Shown: positions 1-6,020 of the stretch, in pieces
Layout of the letters: the number at the start of each line of letters is the position of its first letter
How positions within the stretch are numbered: position 1 is the first letter of the stretch
Assembly (NCBI GenBank): GCA_000404785.1
Contig: ASNI01000027.1
Location: 24,199 to 32,799 of the forward strand
DNA: 8,601 bases
DNA from: Cloacimonetes bacterium SCGC AAA252-N17
Lineage (GTDB): Bacteria; Cloacimonadota; Cloacimonadia; JGIOTU-2
Direction of reading: 5' to 3'
Notes under the pieces: model-generated
Told to the model about the DNA's origin: nothing
The model's input: only the letters and a program-made list of their open reading frames with translations
Databases searched by the model: none
Program-made: the position numbers and the translations under genes

Positions 1-189
1 AAAGCACTCGTTCAAGCTGAAAAATTGAATATAACAGGCGAGAAGATCACGCCCTTTTTGCTGGACGCAATCAAAGAAATTACAAAGGGGAAAAGTCTGG
101 CATCAAATATTGAGCTGGTGAAAAATAATGCAAAGGTGGGAAGCAAAATAGCTGTGGAGCTGGTTCAAATCTGCAAGACAAAGTCCTAA
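1..189 (+). CDS. psuG: Pseudouridine-5'-phosphate glycosidase, C-terminal fragment (cut by window edge)
   Basis: The reading frame is open from base 1 to the TAA at 187-189 and gives 62 residues; the start lies outside the window. The family reversibly splits pseudouridine 5'-phosphate into uracil and ribose 5-phosphate in the cytoplasm, in pseudouridine breakdown. The visible part matches the conserved end of PsuG from memory: a TPFLL segment (residues 18-22), then a GKSLASNIELVKNNAKVG-like stretch (about residues 31-48), where the SL-x-x-NI-x-LVKNNA pattern is typical. Full PsuG is about 300 residues, so only the last fifth is seen. No strong hairpin terminator follows; repeat-like DNA begins within about 15 bases of the stop. 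The family call rests on a short segment. Confidence 0.8.
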   Translation, partial: KALVQAEKLNITGEKITPFLLDAIKEITKGKSLASNIELVKNNAKVGSKIAVELVQICKTKS

Positions 190-217
190 CTCGAATAAAC
201 CTAAAAAGATGTAACCA

Positions 218-278
218 CCCGTCTTCGTTACACTACGCCGAGGCAGGCGAAATAGCACGAAATGACACGAATGAAAAT
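218..278. repeat. Composite repeat: GC-rich insert next to a CACGAAATGACACGAAT motif
   Basis: Bases around 218-250 are clearly richer in GC than their surroundings and contain CGCC (236-239) and GGCG (246-249), which could pair across a six-base loop. They are followed by AGCACGAAATGACACGAATG, a period-9 type motif related to the one at 566-590 but in the opposite orientation. The arrangement looks like one short repeat inserted into another. Copy number elsewhere cannot be seen from this window. Confidence 0.4.
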
Positions 279-397
279 GTTGATTAATTATAAAAGTGAG
301 AATCATATCTACAAAAGTCATCACAAAAATGGATGAAATTTATCTACCAAAAAATGACAGAAGTTAAACGTTAAGGTGCTATTTTTTTGTCTTTGAT

Positions 398-485
398 ACG
401 CAAAGAAAAAAGACCGATCATAGATTGTGAAAATGTTCATAAATTGACTGTTTTCAAAAAAATATTCTTCGTTGTTTCTTTGCGT
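398..485. repeat. 88-base segment with perfect 11-base inverted ends (ACGCAAAGAAA / TTTCTTTGCGT)
   Basis: ACGCAAAGAAA at 398-408 is exactly repeated in inverse orientation as TTTCTTTGCGT at 475-485. The 66 bases between are AT-rich, with no open frame of note. No flanking target duplication is evident. The ends belong to the same sequence type as the CTTTGCGT repeats just to the right, so two copies of that short repeat facing each other would also explain the symmetry. Confidence 0.45.
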
Positions 486-510
486 TTCTATCTTTGCGTC
501 TTTGCGAGAA
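478..510. repeat. Tandem CTTTGCGT octamer repeats
   Basis: CTTTGCGT occurs at 478-485 and 492-499, and CTTTGCGA at 500-507. The minus strand reads as an SRKDAKxxTQR-like peptide, but there is no ribosome binding site or conserved protein. I recall the same type of sequence from intergenic DNA of many unrelated environmental bacteria. Confidence 0.55.
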
Positions 511-565
511 ATTTCTAACGACAACTTGTTGGTGTAAAGGGAAGTTTATTTTGGTAAAAAATAAT

Positions 566-590
566 TTTCGTGACTTTCGTGACTTTCGTG
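566..590. repeat. Tandem period-9 repeat, TTTCGTGAC x 3 (last unit partial)
   Basis: Units lie at 566-574, 575-583 and 584-590, the last ending TTTCGTG. The minus strand reads Asn-His-Glu-Ser-His-Glu-Ser-His-Glu. A related repeat in the same orientation sits at 2316-2334, where it is translated as the end of PurN. Confidence 0.65.
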
Positions 591-636
591 GTTAAATGGT
601 CCTTTCAAAAAAAAATAATAAAAATTTCTATCCCTC

Positions 637-667
637 TTGACAAAAGAAATTTTGACGATGGTATTTA
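637..667 (+). promoter_or_regulatory. Possible promoter for pyrG, close to the start codon
   Basis: A perfect -35 hexamer TTGACA lies at 637-642. The best -10 candidate is TATTTA at 662-667, giving a long 19-base spacer. The predicted transcription start would fall at about 674, next to the ATG at 675, so the message would be almost leaderless; no Shine-Dalgarno sequence is seen in front of the ATG. The -10 match is weak. Confidence 0.3.
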
Positions 668-674
668 CACACAA

Positions 675-1340
675 ATGAAAATAAAGACGAAACACATCTT
701 CATCACAGGAGGAGTGGTGTCGTCTCTGGGAAAGGGAATCGCTTCTGCGTCGATTGGCTTCCTTTTGAAGAAACTCGGGTACGAAGTTACTATCCAGAAA
801 TTGGATCCCTATTTGAATGTCGATCCCGGTACGATGAGTCCATTTCAGCACGGTGAAGTCTTTGTAACTGATGACGGCACAGAAACCGATCTTGACCTCG
901 GTCATTACGAGAGATTTCTCGATATTTCTTTGAACCGGATGAGCAATCACACGGCAGGGCAAATATACGATACTGTTATTCAGAATGAGCGCAGAGGCGT
1001 TTATCTCGGGAAAACCGTGCAGGTGATTCCGCATATTACAAATGAAATTAAAAAGCGTATAACCAGTCTGGATAAAGAAGCAGATATCGTGATCACTGAA
1101 ATCGGCGGCACGATCGGCGATATAGAGAGTTTGCCTTTTATTGAAACCATTCGGCAGTTCCGCTTGACTTACGGCGCAAAGCATTGTTTCTTCATTCATT
1201 TGACGCTGGTGCCATACATCGCAGTAGCAGGTGAATCCAAGACCAAGCCGACTCAGCACAGCGTGATAAAACTGCGTGAAATCGGTATCCAGCCCGATAT
1301 GCTCATCTGCAAGTTACCGACTTTCTTGGTGAATATCTGA
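675..1340 (+). CDS. pyrG: CTP synthase, truncated: N-terminal part of the synthetase domain only
   Basis: CTP synthase makes CTP from UTP, ATP and glutamine-derived ammonia, the last step of pyrimidine nucleotide synthesis. The ATG at 675 is chosen because the family's start, MKxKTKHIFITGGVVSSLGKG, begins there; the frame is open further upstream but without homology. Visible motifs are the ATP-binding GGVVSSLGKG (12-21), KLDPYLNVDPGTMSP (42-56), the Mg-binding Asp72 in DGTETDLDLGHYERF, Glu142 in TEIGGTIGDIES, and KTKPTQHSV (189-197). The match is clean to about residue 213 (LICK). It then runs into eight unrelated residues (LPTFLVNI) and a TGA. Normal CTP synthases have about 530-550 residues, so the rest of the synthetase domain and the whole glutaminase domain are missing. 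The fragment could not be a working enzyme. The break coincides with the break in mtaB on the other strand. Confidence 0.93.
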   Translation: MKIKTKHIFITGGVVSSLGKGIASASIGFLLKKLGYEVTIQKLDPYLNVDPGTMSPFQHGEVFVTDDGTETDLDLGHYERFLDISLNRMSNHTAGQIYDTVIQNERRGVYLGKTVQVIPHITNEIKKRITSLDKEADIVITEIGGTIGDIESLPFIETIRQFRLTYGAKHCFFIHLTLVPYIAVAGESKTKPTQHSVIKLREIGIQPDMLICKLPTFLVNI

Positions 1341-2292
1341 ACACATGCAGATAGCTAATAGGAAGATCTTCAATAAAATCATATGTTTTACGGAACTCCT
1401 CATCAGTCTCACCCGGAAATCCAACTATTACATCGCATCCGATCGCAGTATCAGGGATCGCAGTTTTGATGTTTTCAATGATCTTCATGAAATCCGTTGT
1501 GGAATATGTCCTGTTCATTTTTGCAAGTACAATATCAGAACCGCTTTGAAGAGGAATATGAAAATGGGGACATATTTTTTCTTGAGATGCGAGGAACAGG
1601 ATCAAATCATCATCAAAAAACATCGGCTCAATTGAACTCAGGCGGATCTGCTGAATATCAGTTCTCACAATTTCCTTTAGCAAATACAATAAATTGTAAT
1701 TTTCAAGATCAAAACCATAAAGCCCAAGATTGATGCCGGTCAGAATGATCTCCTTAACTCCTTTAGCTGCAAGGGTATTTACCTGCTCGATAACAGATCG
1801 AATCGGACGGCTTACTGGTTTTCCCCGAACATAAGGAAGAATGCAATAAGCACAGAAAAAATTACAGCCATCCTGAACCTTCACAGGAACTCTGGTATGC
1901 AAGTAATATGAATCTGTAGAAAGGTCTAAAAAATTTTGCGGGCTCTCTTCTATTGATTTTTCAATATGATGAAATATTTCATGTTTTTTATTATTTGGAA
2001 AAAGGACTAACCGCTCACTGTTTTTATTAAAGAAAGAACTTCCCTTATTCACATAACAGCCGGCTACCACGACCTTTCCGCCAGGAGAAATACTTTTTAA
2101 AGCCCTTCGGATTGCATATCGGGATTTATACTCAGCCCTGTTCGTCACACAGCAGGTGTTTATGATGACAATATCAGGTTTATCATTTAGATTGCAAAGA
2201 ACATACCCATGTTTCACAAATTGATTGAGTATTGCTTCGGACTCAAATTGGTTCGTTTTGCATCCGAGAGTAGTTATAGAAATTTTTTTCAC
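1303..2292 (-). CDS. mtaB: MtaB-type tRNA N6-threonylcarbamoyladenosine-37 methylthiotransferase, C-terminally truncated
   Basis: The family is a radical SAM enzyme that adds a methylthio group to t6A37 of tRNAs reading ANN codons. The start is GTG at 2292-2290; a TGA codon lies directly upstream in frame, so no earlier start is possible. The N-terminal domain shows its three cluster cysteines: Cys11 (TLGCKTNQ), Cys47 (NTCCVTNRA) and Cys79 (AGCY). The radical SAM motif is C143-x3-C147-x2-C150 (DGCNFFCAYC), followed by LPYVRGKPVSRP. TTLGCKTNQFESEA and GKPVSRP favour MtaB over MiaB or RimO. Homology runs through the HVFRYSPRK segment (ending near residue 325), then ends in SVTCR and a TGA. Usual length is about 420-440 residues, so the end of the radical SAM region and the TRAM domain are lost at the shared breakpoint. 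The gene begins 13 bases after purN and is the last of the operon. Confidence 0.88.
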   Translation of the reverse strand: MKKISITTLGCKTNQFESEAILNQFVKHGYVLCNLNDKPDIVIINTCCVTNRAEYKSRYAIRRALKSISPGGKVVVAGCYVNKGSSFFNKNSERLVLFPNNKKHEIFHHIEKSIEESPQNFLDLSTDSYYLHTRVPVKVQDGCNFFCAYCILPYVRGKPVSRPIRSVIEQVNTLAAKGVKEIILTGINLGLYGFDLENYNLLYLLKEIVRTDIQQIRLSSIEPMFFDDDLILFLASQEKICPHFHIPLQSGSDIVLAKMNRTYSTTDFMKIIENIKTAIPDTAIGCDVIVGFPGETDEEFRKTYDFIEDLPISYLHVFRYSPRKSVTCR

Positions 2293-2305
2293 TCAGATTT
2301 TGTAC

Positions 2306-2905
2306 TTATTTATGTAATTCGTGGAATTCGTGAGCTAATTTTTCAATCACTTCGGGGTAAAGCTGATGCTCGATCTTGAGCACTTCTCCTGCAATCTCCT
2401 CGGCAGATGTGCAATGATCAACTGGAATTGCCCGCTGCGCAATGATCTCCCCGTCATCATAACGCTCGTTAACGTAATGAACCGATGCGCCGGAAAATTT
2501 CTCTTTCATCTGAAAAACTGTTTCATGCACACGCATTCCGTACATACTTTTACCTCCAAATTTTGGAAGCAAGGCGGGATGAATGTTGATGATATCTCCC
2601 GAATAATTCTGCAGGAAATCTTCGGACAGTTTTCTCATAAATCCGGCAAGGACAACAAGATGCACATTATTCTTGTTGAGAAGAGCGAGGAGTTCTTGCT
2701 CAAAGGTATTTTTATCATCGAGAAGTATGTATCGAACTCCGAATTTCTCCGCTCGTAGAGTGATAGGAGCATCTGCTCTTGTTATGATAAGGAATTTTGC
2801 CTCAATCTGCACATTACATTTTTGCAGATGTTTCATGATCGCTTCGAAGTTCGAGCCCCTGCTTTTGCCCGAGGTGAGAAATGCAATATTGAAGGATCTC
2901 TGCAT
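2306..2905 (-). CDS. purN: Phosphoribosylglycinamide formyltransferase (GAR transformylase)
   Basis: PurN transfers a formyl group from 10-formyltetrahydrofolate to GAR in purine synthesis. The 199-residue product has the usual length. Visible features are the phosphate-binding SGKSRGSNFEAI (12-23), the catalytic Asn107 and His109 in NIHPALLPKFGG, the GKSMYGMRVHETVF segment (118-131), and Asp150 in ERYDDGEII, which corresponds to the catalytic Asp144 of the E. coli enzyme. The start ATG (2905-2903) lies 7 bases after the isomerase stop, without a clear Shine-Dalgarno sequence, so coupling to upstream translation is likely. The last residues, HEFHELHK, are encoded by a TTCGTG-type repeat like the one upstream of pyrG. 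This tail lies beyond the conserved domain and probably came from a repeat at the gene end. Confidence 0.93.
   Translation of the reverse strand: MQRSFNIAFLTSGKSRGSNFEAIMKHLQKCNVQIEAKFLIITRADAPITLRAEKFGVRYILLDDKNTFEQELLALLNKNNVHLVVLAGFMRKLSEDFLQNYSGDIINIHPALLPKFGGKSMYGMRVHETVFQMKEKFSGASVHYVNERYDDGEIIAQRAIPVDHCTSAEEIAGEVLKIEHQLYPEVIEKLAHEFHELHK
2316..2334. repeat. TTCGTG repeat forming the 3' end of purN
   Basis: The plus strand reads AATTCGTGGAATTCGTGAG, two TTCGTG units with a 9-base period, as at 566-590. On the coding strand it yields HEFHEL, the last residues but two of PurN. This is an apparent overlap of a dispersed repeat with a coding sequence. Confidence 0.5.
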
Positions 2906-2912
2906 ACTGATT

Positions 2913-4002
2913 CTAAATAGATTTTTTTAGCATATCAATGAAATTTATCTCACTTGGATTTACACGATTTAAAATTGCCAGATAATAGCTTATCATATCG
3001 CATAAAAGAATCGTTGAGAAGATTTTTCCCATAAGGGTTTTTCCGTCTGTGAAGATCTCAAGATATTCTATCTCTTCGTACGATGGATTTGCATCTTTTT
3101 TCTCTTCTTCAGACAGTCGAATAATATCTTTAAAAACCTGTGCGCGTTTGAGATATTTCTTTCTCTCTTCAAAATCACTGATAAAGATTGGAATGAGCGA
3201 ATGGATGTAACCACTTTCCCAGCCCTCGATCTCATTGTGGTTCATTTCCGAGAAGGTGTTGCAGAATGCATGAGTTTTTGCATTCTCATTGATCTGGCAT
3301 TTGAACCTATAGGCAAGGGGAAATAATTTTGGATTGCTGCTGTAAATAACTGGGATTTTTTTATAGATCTTCTGTGCCAATCCTTTTGCAAGATTTTTGG
3401 ATTCTTCCACATCACAGTTGATAAACTTAAGCTTATTATTCAAGTTCAGGAGAGTGAGTTTTGCATTTATGTTCTGGTTCTCGATAAGCTCTAATTCTTC
3501 GAATATTTTGACAATCGAGAAAAACAAATGCCCTATCGCAGCGCGCGGTTGGAATCCCGGTGGTATCATTTTGATGAGGTATCCTTCCTCTGCGCCATAA
3601 TGTTTCAATATTCCACCGGATGTGACCATTGCTATCTGGGCACCTGCTTCTTTCAGTATTTCAAAGCAGGATACTGTTTCAGTAGTATTTCCTGAATAAC
3701 TGCATACAATACCAAGGGTTGTTTCATCAAGAAACGGAGGAATATTATAGTCCTTAAATACATGGATATTTAGGGTATTTCCGAATAGAGTTTTTGCAAT
3801 ATCTCCCGCGATGGCAGAGCCCCCCATTCCGCAGATATACACCTTAGAAATATTCTTATAGAATCGTGCAATATCGCTTTTTTTCCTGATTAAAATAGCT
3901 TTCTTCGATCTGCTGTGGAAGAGATATGATCTGTTTATACATATGCTCAGTATCAAATCGATTGAAATTTCCAGTATAATCTAAACTAATTGATGAAGAC
4001 AT
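2913..4002 (-). CDS. Bifunctional phosphoglucose/phosphomannose isomerase, with a frameshift near the N-terminus
   Basis: This SIS-domain enzyme interconverts glucose 6-phosphate or mannose 6-phosphate with fructose 6-phosphate. The natural start is ATG 4002-4000 behind an AAAGGAGAG ribosome site; it encodes MSSSISLDYTGNFNRFD and about 41 residues in all. The frame must then change at an A7 run (3884-3878) to continue as SDIARFYKN into the body. Without the change, translation stops after seven more codons. Read through, the protein has about 362 residues, normal for the family. It shows GMGGSAIAGD (about 58-67), a phosphate-binding CSYSGNTTET, and the conserved catalytic SEMNHNEIEGWE. The frame open to 3956 gives an N-terminus of about 26 residues without resemblance to the family, so that start is probably not used. 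The A7 error may be a sequencing indel or a real mutation. The gene lies 33 bases after ptsI. Confidence 0.85.
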
Positions 4003-4004
4003 TA

Positions 4005-4013
4005 CTCTCCTTT
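4005..4013 (-). promoter_or_regulatory. Ribosome binding site deciding the isomerase start
   Basis: The minus strand reads AAAGGAGAG, then TA, then ATG at 4002-4000. This is one of the best Shine-Dalgarno matches in the window. It supports the upstream start over the one at 3956, which lies in the other frame. Confidence 0.6.
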
Positions 4014-4014
4014 C

Positions 4015-4030
4015 TTCATAAAAGTATGAA
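4015..4030 (-). other. Small AT-rich hairpin between ptsI and the isomerase gene
   Basis: TTCATA (4015-4020) and TATGAA (4025-4030) form a perfect six-base stem around a four-base loop, directly in front of the isomerase ribosome site on the transcribed strand. No U-tract follows, so it is not a terminator. It is weak and may be chance. Confidence 0.25.
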
Positions 4031-4035
4031 ATTAT

Positions 4036-5754
4036 TTATTTTTTAATTAACTGTTCATATTGTGTTTGCAGTTCCTCTTGAGAAGCATTCCGATGCTTTT
4101 TGTAAAATTTCTCGAGTTCTTCAATGGTGAAACGTGATAGTATTTTTTTAACCTGAACGATGTTGCTGATATTTGCACTAAAAGAGCGTAATCCCAGACC
4201 CAAAAGTAACGGAACAGCGATGGGATCACTCGCCATTTCTCCACATAATTTCACATCGATATTGTGCTTCTTTCCTGCATTAATTGTTGTCTTGAGGAGT
4301 TCTATTACTGCAGGATCAAAATAGGTGTACTCATCGGCAAGAGCTTCGTTATTCCTGTCTGCTGCCAGCACATATTGAGTGAGATCATTTGTGCCGATAC
4401 TAAAAAAATCTACATGTTCTGCAAACAGGTCAGCCAGAATTGCGGAAGAAGGAATTTCAATCATAATACCTACTTCAATTTTATCATTGAATGCAATTTT
4501 CTTCTTTGTGAGACGAACTTTTTCTTCCTCAATAAGTTCGCGTGATTGAATTATTTCCTTTATCGAAGAGATCATTGGCAGCATGATCTTGAGATTTCCG
4601 TAAGCAGATGCCATAAGAATGCCCTTAATTTGCTGTCGGAATATCTCTTTGTATTTAAGAAGAAATCGGATACCTCTGCACCCAAGATTTGGATTTGCTT
4701 CCTTATGAAGTCCAAACTCTCTTTGCAGTTTATCCCCGCCAACATCAAAAGTGCGTACATACACAGGCTTTCCAACAGGAAGATTTTCAATTACCTGTTT
4801 ATATACTATGAATTGATTTTCTGCAGAAGGAAAAGTGTTTTCCAGAAAATAGAGAAATTCTGTTCTAAAAAGACCTACTCCATCTATATACTTGACCTCC
4901 GGCATTTCACACTCTTCAGGAAATTCTATATTTCCCATCAGCTCGATCTTGGTTTTATCTTTTGTAAGAGTGGGTGTTTTCAGGAGTGCAATCTTTTTTT
5001 TGTATTCCTTCTTTACCCTCTTCTCGAGAATTTCATATTCTTTTATGTGCTTCATATCAGGATCGAGAATGACTTTCCCCTCTGTCCCATATACAATAAC
5101 AAAATCATTTTCCTTAAATTCTTTGAGCGCATTTTCAATATTAAATATTACCGGTATGCCAATTGATTTGGCAATTATGGCAGAATGAGAATGAGGTGAA
5201 CCCTTTTCCACAATGACAGCCAGAGGATGTGAATCCTTAATACTCAGTACCAGTGATGGAATGATTTCCGCCAAAACAACAACTTTATTCTCTTTCACAA
5301 GATCATTGATATGAATATCCTGATGGTGCATATTTCTAATAATACGCATCTTGATATCTTCAAAATCTTCTTTACGCTGACTGAGCACTACATCATCAAT
5401 ATCCGAAAGGCGGTCGATCATTTTGTTAAAATATTCCTGAACGGCTCTGTCTGCGGGTTTCAGTTCTTCTCTGATAATAGCTGCTACATCCTCAATAAGT
5501 ATTTTATCCTTTAGGATCTCTTGATGGGACTGCAGAATATCCCTTTCATCTTTGGCTCGAGTTTCAAGGTAAGTGAGCAAAAGGTCGATCTCATTGATCG
5601 AGAGTGTAATAGCATTTTGGAAACTCTGAATGTGATCTTCTATTTCGGAATCTTTGATGTGTCCTTTCGAAACCGTAAAAATATCGCCTTCTACAAGATT
5701 AATATTACCGGCGATGAGTCCTGGAGCAATGGAATATCCAATATATTCTTTCAT
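4036..5754 (-). CDS. ptsI: PTS enzyme I (phosphoenolpyruvate-protein phosphotransferase)
   Basis: Enzyme I takes phosphate from PEP onto a histidine and passes it to His15 of HPr, the first step of the phosphotransferase system, in the cytoplasm. The 572-residue product is full length. In order: the N-terminal HPr-binding region with the phospho-histidine His190 in GSPHSHSAIIAKSIGIP (185-201), then the PEP-binding barrel with DGVGLFRTEFLY (291-302), RTFDVGGDK (334-342), NPNLGCRGIRF (365-375), SIGTNDLTQYVLAADR (462-477) and the catalytic Cys504 in LCGEMASD. The ATG overlaps the ptsH stop (TAATG). A GGAGA Shine-Dalgarno sequence (5765-5761) lies inside the last ptsH codons, so the two genes are probably translationally coupled. 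PtsI and its substrate HPr would then be made in step. Confidence 0.96.
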   Translation of the reverse strand: MKEYIGYSIAPGLIAGNINLVEGDIFTVSKGHIKDSEIEDHIQSFQNAITLSINEIDLLLTYLETRAKDERDILQSHQEILKDKILIEDVAAIIREELKPADRAVQEYFNKMIDRLSDIDDVVLSQRKEDFEDIKMRIIRNMHHQDIHINDLVKENKVVVLAEIIPSLVLSIKDSHPLAVIVEKGSPHSHSAIIAKSIGIPVIFNIENALKEFKENDFVIVYGTEGKVILDPDMKHIKEYEILEKRVKKEYKKKIALLKTPTLTKDKTKIELMGNIEFPEECEMPEVKYIDGVGLFRTEFLYFLENTFPSAENQFIVYKQVIENLPVGKPVYVRTFDVGGDKLQREFGLHKEANPNLGCRGIRFLLKYKEIFRQQIKGILMASAYGNLKIMLPMISSIKEIIQSRELIEEEKVRLTKKKIAFNDKIEVGIMIEIPSSAILADLFAEHVDFFSIGTNDLTQYVLAADRNNEALADEYTYFDPAVIELLKTTINAGKKHNIDVKLCGEMASDPIAVPLLLGLGLRSFSANISNIVQVKKILSRFTIEELEKFYKKHRNASQEELQTQYEQLIKK

Positions 5755-6020
5755 TATTCTTCTCCGAATTTATCCTCGAAAAGTGTTACGATCTCTCCCA
5801 TCATCTCCTGCTCATCAACACCATCAAAGAACAGTTCAAGCTCCGTATCTTTACCAGCTCCCAGCATCATGATACCCATGACACTTTTCCCGTTTATTTC
5901 CATATCATCTTTTCGAATGAGAAAATTGGATTTATATTTGGAAGCAGTTTTGGAGATCAACGAAGCAGGACGAACGTGGATGCCAAGTTTGTTTGTGAGT
6001 ATGACAGTTTTTATGATCAT
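5754..6020 (-). CDS. ptsH: HPr phosphocarrier protein of the PTS
   Basis: HPr is the small carrier between enzyme I and sugar-specific or regulatory partners. The 88-residue product carries the active-site His15 with Arg17 in LGIHVRPAS (12-20), and the regulatory Ser46 in the exact context GKSVMGIMMLGAG (44-56). Both residues mean it can be phosphorylated by PtsI and by HprK, whose genes flank it. The ATG (6020-6018) follows the hprK stop with no gap, and the stop overlaps ptsI by one base. The site in front of the ATG is poor (AAAG), so expression likely depends on translation of hprK. The C-terminus is acidic (FEDKFGEE). No EII component is encoded nearby, so carbon-catabolite signalling or another regulatory use is as likely as sugar uptake. 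Confidence 0.97.
   Translation of the reverse strand: MIIKTVILTNKLGIHVRPASLISKTASKYKSNFLIRKDDMEINGKSVMGIMMLGAGKDTELELFFDGVDEQEMMGEIVTLFEDKFGEE

Larger units (their letters stand above)
190..674. other. Gene-free stretch between psuG and pyrG, built largely of dispersed-repeat pieces
   Basis: No credible gene is seen in these 485 bases. Visible pieces, in order: a GC-richer insert (about 218-250) inside AT-rich DNA, flanked by CACGAAATGACACGAAT-type sequence; a segment 398-485 with inverted 11-base ends; tandem CTTTGCGT octamers (478-507); three TTTCGTGAC-type units (566-590); and a -35-like TTGACA upstream of pyrG. Read on the minus strand, two of the pieces give the peptides SRKDAKIETQR and NHESHESHEN. 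I recall such peptides as spurious small proteins in many environmental genomes, which suggests dispersed repeats, not coding DNA. The pyrG promoter must lie here. Confidence 0.6.

Noticed and set aside
236..249. Terminator hairpin after psuG
   Set aside because: The stem has only four base pairs with a six-base loop and no following T-run.
566..590. CRISPR array from the tandem TTTCGTGAC units
   Set aside because: The units are nine bases and contiguous, with no spacers and no cas genes nearby.
546..1259. Long minus-strand open frame opposite pyrG
   Set aside because: It lies antisense to clear CTP synthase motifs, has no recognisable domain, and its beginning and end owe their length to pyrG codon pattern and repeat DNA.
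1345..1733. Plus-strand open frames just after the breakpoint as a new gene
   Set aside because: They run antisense to well-conserved MtaB sequence, including its radical SAM core, and show no domain or ribosome site.
3877..3885. Programmed -1 ribosomal frameshift at A AAA AAG in the isomerase gene
   Set aside because: The heptamer is in the right register for a -1 slip, but that slip leads to the third frame (GCG ATA TTG). The catalytic body is in the +1 frame, so classical -1 frameshifting would not produce the enzyme.
4546..5166. 206-codon plus-strand open frame
   Set aside because: It is entirely antisense to ptsI, rich in Phe, Tyr and Ile as expected from the reverse of an AT-rich gene, and has no recognisable motif.
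5185..5201. Unusual active site in PtsI (His-Ser-His instead of Thr-Ser-His)
   Set aside because: The position two residues before the phospho-histidine varies in the PEP-utilising family, and the catalytic His190 and its SHSAI context are intact.
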